From Methylosinus sp. H3A (GTDB taxonomy: Bacteria; Pseudomonadota; Alphaproteobacteria; Rhizobiales; Beijerinckiaceae): 64,000 bases of DNA. Below are positions 54,641 through 63,398 of the stretch, one piece after another. Each line of letters starts with the position of its first letter. The first letter of the stretch is position 1. Under the pieces are notes generated by a model that was not told where the DNA came from, did no database searches, and worked only from the letters and a program-made list of their open reading frames with translations. Both the position numbers and the translations under genes were made by a program. The stretch is from the NCBI RefSeq assembly GCF_015709455.1, contig NZ_JADNQW010000005.1:620001-684000 (forward strand). The letters are read 5' to 3'.

Positions 54641-55164
54641 CAGACGATCTCACGCTCCTCGCGGTGGACCGTCGCCGTCAGCGCCTCATTCCCCTCTTTG
54701 CGGCGCGCGCAGAAGCGCGGACGACGCAGCGCGACCGTCGTATTCTTGCGGCGAGCGATCGTCTCGCGCAGAGCGACGCCGCCGAGACGCGGATCGACCG
54801 TCTCGAAATCCCCGCCGCGCGCGGCGAGGCGCGGCAGATCGAGATAGGACGCCCAATATTTCCAATCCGCCGAGATCGCGCCGCCATCCGCCGTCTCGGT
54901 GAGGACGATGTCGAGATCGGGATCGTTATGCGCGAGCGACAGGCGATAGGAGGCGCCGCCGTCGAGGCTCGGCTCGACATCCAGCGCGACGCCGCGATAG
55001 GCGCGCACCGGCACGCTGATGAGCATGGACATTCCGCCGAGCCGCCTCGAAATCAGAATGTCGCGACGTCCGACGCGCACCTGGCGCTGGCCGCCATCGG
55101 CGCGCCGATCGCGCTGAACGGCGAATTGAAGCGGCGTCTCCGCCATGCTGCCCGTCTCGAACAT
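54631..55164 (-). CDS. DUF6101 family protein
   Basis: From ATG 55164 (GAGGAG upstream) the 177-residue protein contains LISRRLGGMSMLISVPVRAY, GASYRLSLAHNDPDLDIVL and WKYWASYLDLPRL, followed by RETIARRKNTTVALRRPRF. It is a soluble protein conserved beside ubiA in Rhizobiales (DUF6101), role unknown. An upstream Met at 55254 is possible but without a ribosome site. Confidence 0.85.
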   Translation of the reverse strand: MFETGSMAETPLQFAVQRDRRADGGQRQVRVGRRDILISRRLGGMSMLISVPVRAYRGVALDVEPSLDGGASYRLSLAHNDPDLDIVLTETADGGAISADWKYWASYLDLPRLAARGGDFETVDPRLGGVALRETIARRKNTTVALRRPRFCARRKEGNEALTATVHREEREIVCYE

Positions 55165-55404
55165 GCGCTCGCTCCTCGAACTGTGATCTTCGCGTTGGTC
55201 TCGCGTTTTCTGAGGCGCATGTTGGGCGACGGTCTCGCCAGAGCTCGCTAACAAGGCTGGTGAATCCCCTGTAAACCATTGCCTTTTCGACCGATTCTGG
55301 AGCTTTGGGTTAGCAGTGGGAAAACAGAACCGTCGAAATTCGAGGCAATTCGCCGAAAAAAGGCGCCTTGCGGGGCGGGCCCGGCTCGCTTAACGACTGT
55401 CGTA

Positions 55405-56223
55405 ATGGCCGACATTCGAACCGACTTCGCGGCTCAGTTGCCGCTGCTCGAAGCCGTCGCGCGGCGAGCGGGCGAGATCGCCATGGCCTTTTTCCGGCCG
55501 GGCGAGAAGACCAGCGCGGCCGTCTTCTACAAGGACGGCGGCTCGCCGGTGACCGAGGCCGATATGGCCGTCGATCGTTTCCTACAGGAGGCGGCGCTCA
55601 CGCTGTTCCCGGACGCCGGCTGGCTGTCCGAGGAGACCGCCGACAATGAGCAGCGCCTCTCTCGCGCGCGGCTCCTCGTCGTCGATCCCATCGACGGGAC
55701 GCAGGCCTTTCTGCGCGGCGACGCGCGCTGGGCCGTGTCGATCGCGCTCATCGAGGCGGGACGGCCGGCGCTCGGCGTCATTCATGCGCCGGCGCTCGAA
55801 TGGACTTTCGCCGCCGCCGCCGGCCATGGCGCGGCGCTCAATGGCGCGCCGATCCGCGTCGCCGAGCGCGCCGTTCTGACGGGCGCGCGCCTCGAGGCGC
55901 CGCGCGGCCTCGCCGCCCGTTTCGCCGGCTCGGCCTATAAATTCGAGATTCAGGACCGCACGCCCTCGCTCGCTTTACGCGTCGCCGACGTCGCCTCCGG
56001 CCGCAACGATCTGACCATCGCTTCCGCGGATTCGAAAGACTGGGACATAGCCGCGGCCGATGTGATACTCACCGAGGCGGGCGGCGTTTTGTCCGAGCTC
56101 GAGGGCGTTCCCTTGCGCTACAATCGTCCGCAACTGCGGCGCGACATGCTGGTCGCCGCGCCGCAAGCAATCTTTCCGGAGAGTCTCGCCTTGGCGCGGG
56201 CCGTTTCGAAGGGCGTCATATGA
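55405..56223 (+). CDS. cysQ: 3'(2'),5'-bisphosphate nucleotidase / inositol monophosphatase family
   Basis: The 272-residue protein has the lithium-sensitive phosphatase metal motifs: GGSPVTEADMAVD, LSEETADN, VVDPIDGTQAFLRG and SKDWDIAAADVILTEAGG. CysQ removes phosphate from PAP(S) in sulfate assimilation; an inositol-phosphatase role cannot be excluded. ATG 55405 is the family start; the in-frame part back to 55279 is not. It overlaps the DUF4170 gene by 4 bp. Confidence 0.9.
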   Translation: MADIRTDFAAQLPLLEAVARRAGEIAMAFFRPGEKTSAAVFYKDGGSPVTEADMAVDRFLQEAALTLFPDAGWLSEETADNEQRLSRARLLVVDPIDGTQAFLRGDARWAVSIALIEAGRPALGVIHAPALEWTFAAAAGHGAALNGAPIRVAERAVLTGARLEAPRGLAARFAGSAYKFEIQDRTPSLALRVADVASGRNDLTIASADSKDWDIAAADVILTEAGGVLSELEGVPLRYNRPQLRRDMLVAAPQAIFPESLALARAVSKGVI

Positions 56224-56471
56224 GCGAAACGACTACACAGGACGGCGGCGCGCCGAAGCAGGCGCTGCATCTCGTTTTCGGGGGCGAGCTCGTCGACCTC
56301 CAGGGCGTCGCCTTCCGCGATCCGTCGAAAATCGACATCGTCGGCATCTATCCCGACAATGACGCCGCGCTCGCCGCCTGGAAGGCGAAAGCGCATGCGA
56401 CGGTCGACAACGCCCATATGCGCTATTTCGTCGTGCAGCTGCACAGCCTCCTCGATCCCGACGCGAATTGA
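56220..56471 (+). CDS. DUF4170 family protein
   Basis: An 83-residue protein with HLVFGGELVDLQGVAFRDPS, IDIVGIYPDNDAALAAWKAK and NAHMRYFVVQLH, typical of DUF4170. These small soluble proteins sit between cysQ and waaA in Rhizobiales; function unknown. ATG overlaps the cysQ stop (ATGA). Confidence 0.93.
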   Translation: MSETTTQDGGAPKQALHLVFGGELVDLQGVAFRDPSKIDIVGIYPDNDAALAAWKAKAHATVDNAHMRYFVVQLHSLLDPDAN

Positions 56472-56625
56472 GCTAATATCGCCCCTCGGCGCGGCCGATC
56501 GTCTGCGCGCGGCCGACTGGCCGGCCGCCGCAATCGAAATATTCATTCGAGGCCGGCGCGAGCCGGCCGAGCGGCGCGCCGTGGAATCGGCCGTCGCGAC
56601 ACTGGCGAGTTTCACCGGGGCGTCG

Positions 56626-57903
56626 ATGCCGGTCTTGACGATTTATCGGTTGCTGACCATCGGTTTGGCGCCTTTCGCCGGCGCAGTGCTGAGCTGGCGC
56701 GCGAGACAGGGCAAGGAAGACCCGGAGCGTTTCGGCGAACGCATGGGCGCTCCCGGCCTCGAGCGTCCCGCCGGCCGGCTCGTCTGGCTGCATGGCGCGA
56801 GTCTCGGCGAGAGCCTCGCGTTGCTGCCGCTGGTCGAGCGCTTCATCCAGCGCGGCGTCGAGGTGCTCGTCACCACGGGCACGGTCTCTTCCGCCAAAGT
56901 GCTGCGCGCGCGGCTTCCGGCCGGCGCCACGCATCAATTTCTCCCGCTCGACGCGCCGCAATTCGTCGAGAGATTCCTCGAGCATTGGCGGCCGGATATC
57001 GTGCTCTTCGCCGAGTCGGAGCTGTGGCCCAATATGATCCGCGCGATTCACGCGCGCAGGCTGCCGCTCGTTCTGGTCAACGCCACCATCTCGCGCCGCT
57101 CCGCTGCGCGCTGGCGGCGCCTGCCCGGCGGCGCGCGAACGCTGTTCGGCGAGATCGACCTCTGCCTCGCGCAGAACGCCGAGAGCGCGGCGCGCTATCT
57201 CGGCCTCGGCGCACCGCGCGTGCGCGTCTGCGGCAATCTGAAATTCGACGTGCCGCCGCCCCCCGTCGGCGCCGGCAAGCTCGCCGAATTCAACGGCGCG
57301 GTGGGCGCCCGGCCGGTGTGGGCGGCGATCTCCACCCATGCCGGCGAAGAAGAGATCGCGATCGACGCGCATCTTTCGCTCGCCGCCGAGGTTCCATCGC
57401 TGCTGACCATCATCGTCCCGCGCAAGCCCGAGCGCGGCGCGGAGATCGCCGCTCTCGCCCGAGCGCGCGGGCTCGACGTCGGATTGCGCTCGCGCGACGG
57501 CGAGCCCCGCCGCGGCGCGCAGATCTATGTCGCCGACACGGTCGGCGAGCTCGGCCTGTTTTTACGCGCAGTCAGCGTGGTTTTCACCGGCAAATCGCTC
57601 ACCGCAGAGGGCGGCCATAATCCGATCGAGCCGGCCAAGCTCGGCTGCGCGATTCTGCATGGGCCGCATGTCGAGAATTTCGCCGATATTTACGCCGAGC
57701 TCGCCGCCGCTCGCGCCGCCGCCCGCGTGACCGACGCCGAATCGCTGGCGCGCGCGCTGCAATTTCTGCTCTCCGACCCGTCCCGCATGCGCAAGATGGG
57801 GCGGGCGGGGGCCGAGGTGGTGAAGAAGCTCGGCGGCGCATCGCAGAGCATAATGGCCGCGATAGAACCCTATCTCGCACAATCGGCGCTCGAGCAGAGA
57901 TGA
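56626..57903 (+). CDS. waaA: 3-deoxy-D-manno-octulosonic acid transferase
   Basis: WaaA transfers Kdo to lipid IVA in LPS assembly. The 425-residue protein has an N-terminal membrane segment, the RQGKEDPERFGERMG motif, HGASLGESLALLPL with the catalytic Glu, ESELWPNMIRAI, NATISRRS and GGHNPIEPAKLG. ATG 56626 is the family start; GTG 56581 is an option. A 154-bp gap separates it from the DUF4170 gene where many relatives carry a lysophospholipid-acyltransferase gene. Confidence 0.95.
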   Translation: MPVLTIYRLLTIGLAPFAGAVLSWRARQGKEDPERFGERMGAPGLERPAGRLVWLHGASLGESLALLPLVERFIQRGVEVLVTTGTVSSAKVLRARLPAGATHQFLPLDAPQFVERFLEHWRPDIVLFAESELWPNMIRAIHARRLPLVLVNATISRRSAARWRRLPGGARTLFGEIDLCLAQNAESAARYLGLGAPRVRVCGNLKFDVPPPPVGAGKLAEFNGAVGARPVWAAISTHAGEEEIAIDAHLSLAAEVPSLLTIIVPRKPERGAEIAALARARGLDVGLRSRDGEPRRGAQIYVADTVGELGLFLRAVSVVFTGKSLTAEGGHNPIEPAKLGCAILHGPHVENFADIYAELAAARAAARVTDAESLARALQFLLSDPSRMRKMGRAGAEVVKKLGGASQSIMAAIEPYLAQSALEQR

Positions 57904-57924
57904 GTCCGCGGCGCGCGATCGAAA

Positions 57925-58911
57925 ATGCGCGCGCCTGAGTTCTGGCGGCGCGCGCCGGCCTCGCCGCTCGTGCGAGCGCTGGCGCCGCTCGGCGCGATTT
58001 ATGGGGCCGTGGCCGCGGCGCGAATGGCGCGGCCGGGCGCGCGCGCCGATCTGCCCACGATCGTCGTCGGCGGGCTGACGCTCGGCGGCGACGGCAAGAC
58101 GCCGGCGGCGCTCGCCCTTGCGTCGCTGCTCGCGGAAACGGGAGAGCGGCCTTTCTTTCTCACCCGCGGCCATGGCCGCCGAAACGCCCGCGGCGCGCCC
58201 TTCCTCGTCGATCCGCAAATCCACTCGGCTTGCGAGGTCGGAGACGAGGCGCTGTTGCTGGCGTGGCGCGCGCCGACCATCGTCGGCGTCGATCGCGCGG
58301 CGGGCGCAAAGCTCGCGCGTATGCTCGGGGCGACGACGCTGGTGCTGGACGACGGATTGCAGAGCCGGCGGCTCGAGCCCGATCTCGCTCTGGCGGTCGT
58401 CGACGGCTTCTATGGCGCCGGCAATGGGCTTTGCCCGCCCGCCGGCCCGCTGCGCGCGCCGCTGCAGCGCCAGCTCGCCGCCGTGGATGCGATCCTCCTC
58501 ATCGGGGAGGGCGTGGCCGGAGAGGCGGTCGCCCATCGGGCGCGGGCGGCCGGAAAATCCGTTCTACGCGCCCGCCTCGCGCCCCTCCCCTGCGCTCTCG
58601 CCGGTGAGCGAGCGCTGGCTTTTGCGGGGATCGCCCGGCCGGAGAAATTTTTCGCGACGCTGCGGGCCGCGGGCGTCGCGCTGGTCGGCGCGCGCAGCTT
58701 CGCGGATCATCATCTCTATACGGAGCGCGAAATCGCGGCATTGACGCGAGAAGCCGAACGCCTCGGCGCGACTCTGGTCACGACGGAAAAAGACGCGGCG
58801 CGTCTCGGCGCTGCGATACGTGCGCGCGTCGCGGTCCTGCCGGTCGAGCTCGTCCTCGAGGAGGCGGAAGCGTTGCGCGATCTTCTGCGCAGCGCCGTCG
58901 CGCGCGACTAA
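57925..58911 (+). CDS. lpxK: Tetraacyldisaccharide 4'-kinase
   Basis: LpxK phosphorylates the 4' position of the lipid A disaccharide at the inner membrane. The 328-residue protein has LAPLGAIYGAVAAARM, the P-loop GGLTLGGDGKTPAALAL, GHGRRNARGA, GDEALLLAWRAP and VLDDGLQSRRLEPDLALAVVD. It lies 21 bp after waaA, and its stop overlaps the convergent DUF2093 gene by 4 bp. Confidence 0.95.
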   Translation: MRAPEFWRRAPASPLVRALAPLGAIYGAVAAARMARPGARADLPTIVVGGLTLGGDGKTPAALALASLLAETGERPFFLTRGHGRRNARGAPFLVDPQIHSACEVGDEALLLAWRAPTIVGVDRAAGAKLARMLGATTLVLDDGLQSRRLEPDLALAVVDGFYGAGNGLCPPAGPLRAPLQRQLAAVDAILLIGEGVAGEAVAHRARAAGKSVLRARLAPLPCALAGERALAFAGIARPEKFFATLRAAGVALVGARSFADHHLYTEREIAALTREAERLGATLVTTEKDAARLGAAIRARVAVLPVELVLEEAEALRDLLRSAVARD

Positions 58912-59135
58912 GACTTCGGCGGGAAGGCGACGCCGATGCGGACGAGCTTCACCTCGGGGCTCGAATAGGCCTCCTGCAGGTCGACGTTCCAATAGCGGAG
59001 CTCTTCCAACGGGATGGCCTCTCCGGTCACCGCGCAGCGCACATAGGCGCCCGGGCGGCGAATGCGGAAATCGCCGTCGCGATACTCGACCTCGGCCTCG
59101 ACCGCGGCCTGCGGCTGTCGTTCGAACCGGTTCAT
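58908..59135 (-). CDS. DUF2093 family protein
   Basis: The 75-residue protein MNRFERQPQ... contains AEVEYRDGDFRIRRPGAYVR, CAVTGEAIPLEELRYWNVD and ends VAFPPKS, typical of DUF2093, a small Rhizobiales family of unknown function usually found next to lpxK. Met 59135 follows AGGATTCGT. One Cys lies in CAVTG. Confidence 0.92.
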   Translation of the reverse strand: MNRFERQPQAAVEAEVEYRDGDFRIRRPGAYVRCAVTGEAIPLEELRYWNVDLQEAYSSPEVKLVRIGVAFPPKS

Positions 59136-59300
59136 ACGAATCCTGCGTCTCGCGCGCTCAGTGAGGCGGCGCACTGACGAAATAAACGAGGTCATGCCGG
59201 ATTTTCAATAGGAGAGACGCGATTGGCAAGGCCGAATCGCATGTAAACGGCCGAGCTTGCGTCGTCGGGACGGCGTTTCGCCGCGCCGAAAGCCCCCGAC

Positions 59301-60962
59301 TCACCAGAAGACCTGGGCGCGCGCGAGGAAAAGACTCGGGTGGTCGCCGTTGAGAAAAGGACGATCGGAGGGCGCGATCAGCGTCATCGCGCGCGTCCAA
59401 TTGGCCTGGAATCGCACCCCGCGCACCGGATACCAATTGAGCGCGACCGTCAGATTCTCCTGCCGTCCGCCCAGCGTCGCGGTATTGGCGATCGCTTTTT
59501 GCGCGGCCGAGCCCGTGGCCGTCGCCAGATAGACGAAGCTCGCGGGAGCGACGCCGCCATTGTTCAGATCGATCCCGTCATAGCGCGCGGCGACCTCGAA
59601 GGCGCCATAGCCGCCCTTGTTCAGCGGATTTTTGATCCTCACATCGCCGAATGTGCCGGGCGAGCTCCAGTTCTTGTCATAGCCGTCATAAGAAGCGGCG
59701 CGCGATTCGCCGGTCAGGAACAGCGAAGCGGCGATTTGATAGGCGCTGTAATGGAGCCGCGATCCGCCGCCATTCGCATAGAGAAAGGCGAGCAGCGCAT
59801 CCCGCTCATATTGCGCGCCGACATATTCGGCCGTCACCGAGACCGGGCCATAGGCGGCGGCGGCCTCGAAGCCGTAATTATAGGAATATTTCAGGCAGCT
59901 CGGCCGCTGAACGAAGGGGGCGACGAGCTGGCCGGCGCCGGTCGTCGCGACATTGAGCGTGGCCGCCGAGGCCGCACAGGAGAGATCCTGAGCCGCCGGC
60001 ACGCGGACCGTCGCGCCGCCTGCGCCCAGAATTCCGGTCAGCTCCCGCTCGAAGCCAGACGCGCCCGGCGTGAGATTGGTGGCGTCGGTCGCGCCAGTCG
60101 AGCTGTTCGGTCGGTGATAGACGAAGGCCGCGCCGAGATGGACGAGCGCGTCCTCCTCGTGAACGGGCGCATAGATCGCCCGCGCCGAGGCGTCCCAATA
60201 TTGCGCGCCGCCTGGGGGCGGAGCGGTCGCCGTATCCTGAGGGCTCGTCGAGAAAATGCCGCCCTTGAGCGCCCAGCTCTCGTCGCCGACGCCAACGGCC
60301 GCGCCTATGTGGCGGGCCGGCCCCAGATTGGCGGCGAGGCCCCGCTCGATGAAGGTCATATGCTTGTCGCCGTCGAGAACCTCCCGGCCGAAGGGCTCGT
60401 GGAAATTGCCGATCTGCAAGGAGACCGGCTGCGCGCTGATCCAGCCGGGAAGGAGTTTTGCGCGATAGGCGAGATAGGCGTCGCGGATGCCGGCGACGCC
60501 GCCGGCGGCGGTGGCGAAATCATATTGGAAGCGATAGATCCAATTGCCGTAAGCGCGGCCGGCGACCTCGAGCTCGGCGCGGCGGAAGCCGGCGTTGCTG
60601 CGCCTGATCGTGTCGGCGGAGCTGGCGAAGCCGCCGTCCATATGGATGCGGCCGCCGATCTTGAAGTCGAAGCTCTTGTCCTCGCTCTCGACGAAAAGGC
60701 CGTTCTTGAAGCTGACGAAGACGGGCGGCGGGGCGTTCGCGGCCGGCGCGGCTTTCGTCGAATTCGGATGCGTCGTCGCCTCATGCGTCACGGATCGGGA
60801 GTCGAGCCTGGCCTCGAGACGCTTCAGCTCGGCCTTCAACGCTCGTATTTCGCTCGCCGTATCGGCCAGCGCCGGGCCGGGCGCGCCCAACGCCGCCGCG
60901 AGCGCGAGCGTGACGATGGCGCCGCCGCTGCGCCATCCATGAGCTTCGCCTCCGCCGAGCAT
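59301..60962 (-). CDS. OprO/OprP-family porin, paralogue 1
   Basis: The 553-residue outer-membrane protein has a signal peptide (LALAAALGAPGPALA), a short N-terminal coiled coil (DTASEIRALKAELKRLEARL), then a beta-barrel starting FVSFKNGLFVESEDKSFDFK and IGGRIHMDGGF and ending in an aromatic residue (ARAQVFW). This is the phosphate-selective porin O/P family; some members pass phosphate or pyrophosphate. GGGGGGAA precedes the ATG. It shares layout and many blocks with the next two genes. Confidence 0.92.
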   Translation of the reverse strand: MLGGGEAHGWRSGGAIVTLALAAALGAPGPALADTASEIRALKAELKRLEARLDSRSVTHEATTHPNSTKAAPAANAPPPVFVSFKNGLFVESEDKSFDFKIGGRIHMDGGFASSADTIRRSNAGFRRAELEVAGRAYGNWIYRFQYDFATAAGGVAGIRDAYLAYRAKLLPGWISAQPVSLQIGNFHEPFGREVLDGDKHMTFIERGLAANLGPARHIGAAVGVGDESWALKGGIFSTSPQDTATAPPPGGAQYWDASARAIYAPVHEEDALVHLGAAFVYHRPNSSTGATDATNLTPGASGFERELTGILGAGGATVRVPAAQDLSCAASAATLNVATTGAGQLVAPFVQRPSCLKYSYNYGFEAAAAYGPVSVTAEYVGAQYERDALLAFLYANGGGSRLHYSAYQIAASLFLTGESRAASYDGYDKNWSSPGTFGDVRIKNPLNKGGYGAFEVAARYDGIDLNNGGVAPASFVYLATATGSAAQKAIANTATLGGRQENLTVALNWYPVRGVRFQANWTRAMTLIAPSDRPFLNGDHPSLFLARAQVFW

Positions 60963-61060
60963 GCGCGTTCCCCCCGATCGCCAGCCTGGCTTTTAATCAC
61001 GGCTGGCTCGAGCGAGGCTCGCCTAGCGAGAGCAGAGGAAAGAGGGCCCCCTCGAATGCG

Positions 61061-61087
61061 AATGGCCGCCCACGAGGGGCGGCCATT
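61061..61087 (-). terminator. Hairpin after porin paralogue 2
   Basis: AATGGCCGCCC (61061-61071) and GGGCGGCCATT (61077-61087) form a perfect 11-bp stem with a 5-nt loop, 28 bp past the stop at 61115. The T-tract is poor, so termination is inferred from position. Confidence 0.5.
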
Positions 61088-61114
61088 GCGTCGATCGAGC
61101 TTCTGCGTCGATTC

Positions 61115-62773
61115 TCACCAAAAGACGTTGGCGCGGGCGAGGAAGAAGCTCGGATGGTCTCCATTGAGGAAGGGACGATCGGAGGGCGCGACCATCGTCA
61201 TCGCGCGCGTCCAATTGGCCTGCAGACGGAAGCCGTTGACCGGATACCAGTTCAAGCCGATCGTCAGATTTTCCTGGCGGCCGCCGAGCGTCGCCGTGCT
61301 GGCGAGCGCCTTCTGAAGCGCCGAGCCGGCCACGGTCGCCGCATAGACGAAATTGCCGTCGACGACCCCGCCATTGTTGAGATTGAGCTCGCTGAAGCGG
61401 GCCGCGACCTCCCAGGCGCCCCAGCCGCCCTTGTTGACGGGATCCTTGATCTGGACCGGGCCGATCGTGCCGGGCGTGAAGTAGTTCTTGTCGTAGCCAT
61501 TATAGGAGGCGGCGCGCGATTCGCCGGTCAGGAACACAGAGCCCTGGACATAGTAGCCGCTGTATTGGAGGCTGGAGCCGCCGCCATTGCCGAGCAGGAG
61601 CCCGTTGACCGGATCGCGCTCGTATCGCGTGGCGATATATTCGCCCTGCAGCGAGACCGGGCCATAGGCCGCGGAGGCTTCGAAACCGTAGCTATAAGCG
61701 TATTTCAAGCAGCCGTTCTTCAGGATGAAAGGCGCGGACAGGAGACCGAGGCCGGTCGCGCTCGTCGCCAGGCTGCCGGAGGCGGCGCAAGTCAAATCCT
61801 GAGCGGCGGACACGCGCGTCCAGGTTCCGCTGCCGCCCAGAATATCCGCCTCCTCGCGCTCCGTGCCGGCGCCCGGCCGCAGGAAGGCGGCATTGGTGGC
61901 GGCCGTCGTATCGTTCGGCTTGTGATAGCGGAAGGACGAGCCGATGTGCAGCAGCTTGTCCTCTTCCTGAATGGGCGCATAGGTGGCGCGCACCGCCGCG
62001 TCCCAATATTGCGCGCCGCCGGTGGGCGGAGCGACCGCAGTGTCCTGCGGCGAGGTGGAGAAGATGCCGGTCTTCACCGACCAAGTCTTGTCGCCCACGG
62101 TGACGGCCGCGCCCGTATGGCGGCTCGGCGCGAGGACGGTCGGCAGCGCGCGCTCGAGGAAGGTGATGTTGCTCGACGAGCTGTTCGTCTCCATGCTGAA
62201 CGGCTCGAAGAAATTGCCGATCTGGAAGGTGACGGGCTGCTTGGAGATCGCCTCCGGCAGCAGCTTGGCGCGATAGGCCAGATAGGCGTCGCGAATTCCG
62301 GTCACGCCGGTGTTGGTGAAATCATATTGGAACCGGTAGTACCAGTCTTTATAGGCCTTGCCTTCGATCCAGATCTGCGCGCGGCGGAAGCCGACATTGC
62401 TGCGCGACATGGTGTCGGCCGAGCTCGAGAAGCCGCCATCCGTCTGGATGCGGCCGCCGATCTTGAAGCTGAACGCCTTGTCCTCGGTCTCGACGAAGAG
62501 GCCGTTCTTGAAGCTGACGAACACCGGCGGCGGGGCGACGAGCCCGGGCAGGGTTTTGGCGGAATTCAGCGCATTCTTGACCTGGACATTGGTCTTGGCC
62601 TGATCGGCGACCTTGGCCTCGAGCCGCTTGAGCTGCTCCTTCAGCGCCTTGATCTCGCTCGCCGTGTCGGCCAGCGCCGCGGCCGGAACGCCCAGCAGCC
62701 CGCAAAAAGCGACGAACGCCACGCCGCCCGAGAGCCGCTGCGCCATTTTCGACTCGATTTTCTGTTCTTTCAT
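61115..62773 (-). CDS. OprO/OprP-family porin, paralogue 2
   Basis: The 552-residue porin starts at ATG 62773 (AGGGGG upstream) with a signal peptide (GGVAFVAFCGLLGVPAAALA), the coiled-coil DTASEIKALKEQLKRLEAKV, the barrel start FVSFKNGLFVETEDKAFSFK, and a C-terminal ARANVFW. It parallels paralogue 1 along the whole length. The frame runs upstream to 62908, but that part is the regulatory region. It is divergent from paralogue 3, with 625 bp between them. Confidence 0.94.
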   Translation of the reverse strand: MKEQKIESKMAQRLSGGVAFVAFCGLLGVPAAALADTASEIKALKEQLKRLEAKVADQAKTNVQVKNALNSAKTLPGLVAPPPVFVSFKNGLFVETEDKAFSFKIGGRIQTDGGFSSSADTMSRSNVGFRRAQIWIEGKAYKDWYYRFQYDFTNTGVTGIRDAYLAYRAKLLPEAISKQPVTFQIGNFFEPFSMETNSSSSNITFLERALPTVLAPSRHTGAAVTVGDKTWSVKTGIFSTSPQDTAVAPPTGGAQYWDAAVRATYAPIQEEDKLLHIGSSFRYHKPNDTTAATNAAFLRPGAGTEREEADILGGSGTWTRVSAAQDLTCAASGSLATSATGLGLLSAPFILKNGCLKYAYSYGFEASAAYGPVSLQGEYIATRYERDPVNGLLLGNGGGSSLQYSGYYVQGSVFLTGESRAASYNGYDKNYFTPGTIGPVQIKDPVNKGGWGAWEVAARFSELNLNNGGVVDGNFVYAATVAGSALQKALASTATLGGRQENLTIGLNWYPVNGFRLQANWTRAMTMVAPSDRPFLNGDHPSFFLARANVFW

Positions 62774-63398
62774 CAAAGCCCCCTGCGCTCGTCGTTCGGC
62801 GCTCGGCGTGAACGGTCCGGATTTCTGTTCGCCGGGCGGAATTTCATTCGATCGAATGAACATCTCGCATCGACGACAAGTCTCCCGGTCCGAAGCGGAC
62901 ACGCGCAACGCTCGACAATTGCGCCATTTGCCTGTTAATCGACAGATGACGCCTAAATTCCCGCCAACTCCGCTCGTCTGATGAGCTTCGACAGGCGAAA
63001 TGTTCTTTAGACTCGCTACATGTAATTGTCTTACATTTCGATTGGCCGTTTGCGCAAGGCCCGAGTCGGCGTCACGTAAGGTTTTTCACGTAAGTGTTGC
63101 CGATCGGCCACGATCGGGGCGCGCAGAATATGTGGTGCGACGATATTACGGACCCGCCATCGCCGCGCGGATATCCATCGTCGAAGCATGGGAGACGGCA
63201 CAAAATTGTTGTGATTTAAATGGTTTATATCGAGCTTGCGGTCACAAGCGCTCGCCCCGCCCGCGTGGCATTTGGGCCACACCTTACGTACAAACCGCCG
63301 TCACAATTCGCCGCCCCAGTCTTTTGTGATGAATGTGTCACAAAACGCCTCTAGCGCTGCCATAGCGGTAATCAATTCAAGGCTAGAGGCTGACGAAC
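62774..63398. promoter_or_regulatory. Divergent porin control region
   Basis: This AT-richer 625-bp gap lies between porins 2 and 3. It holds CACGTAAG at 63073 and 63087 plus an inverted ACCTTACGTAC at 63281, and five TTGTGA or TCACAA hexamers between 63209 and 63343, including TTTTGTGA and TCACAAAA facing each other at 63322-63345. These look like binding sites for one or two regulators. No gene is seen. Confidence 0.55.

Noticed and set aside
59340-62938. Two long plus-strand open frames antisense to porins 1 and 2
   Set aside because: They mirror each other only because the porins are paralogues; no domains or signal peptides.
63190-63215. Sigma-54 promoter before porin 3
   Set aside because: CGGCACAAAATTGTT has the GG part, but the distance to the TTG part is one base short and the GC of the -12 box is missing.
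63324-63343. Classical CRP site
   Set aside because: TGTGA and TCACA are separated by 8 bp instead of the 6 bp required for a standard site.
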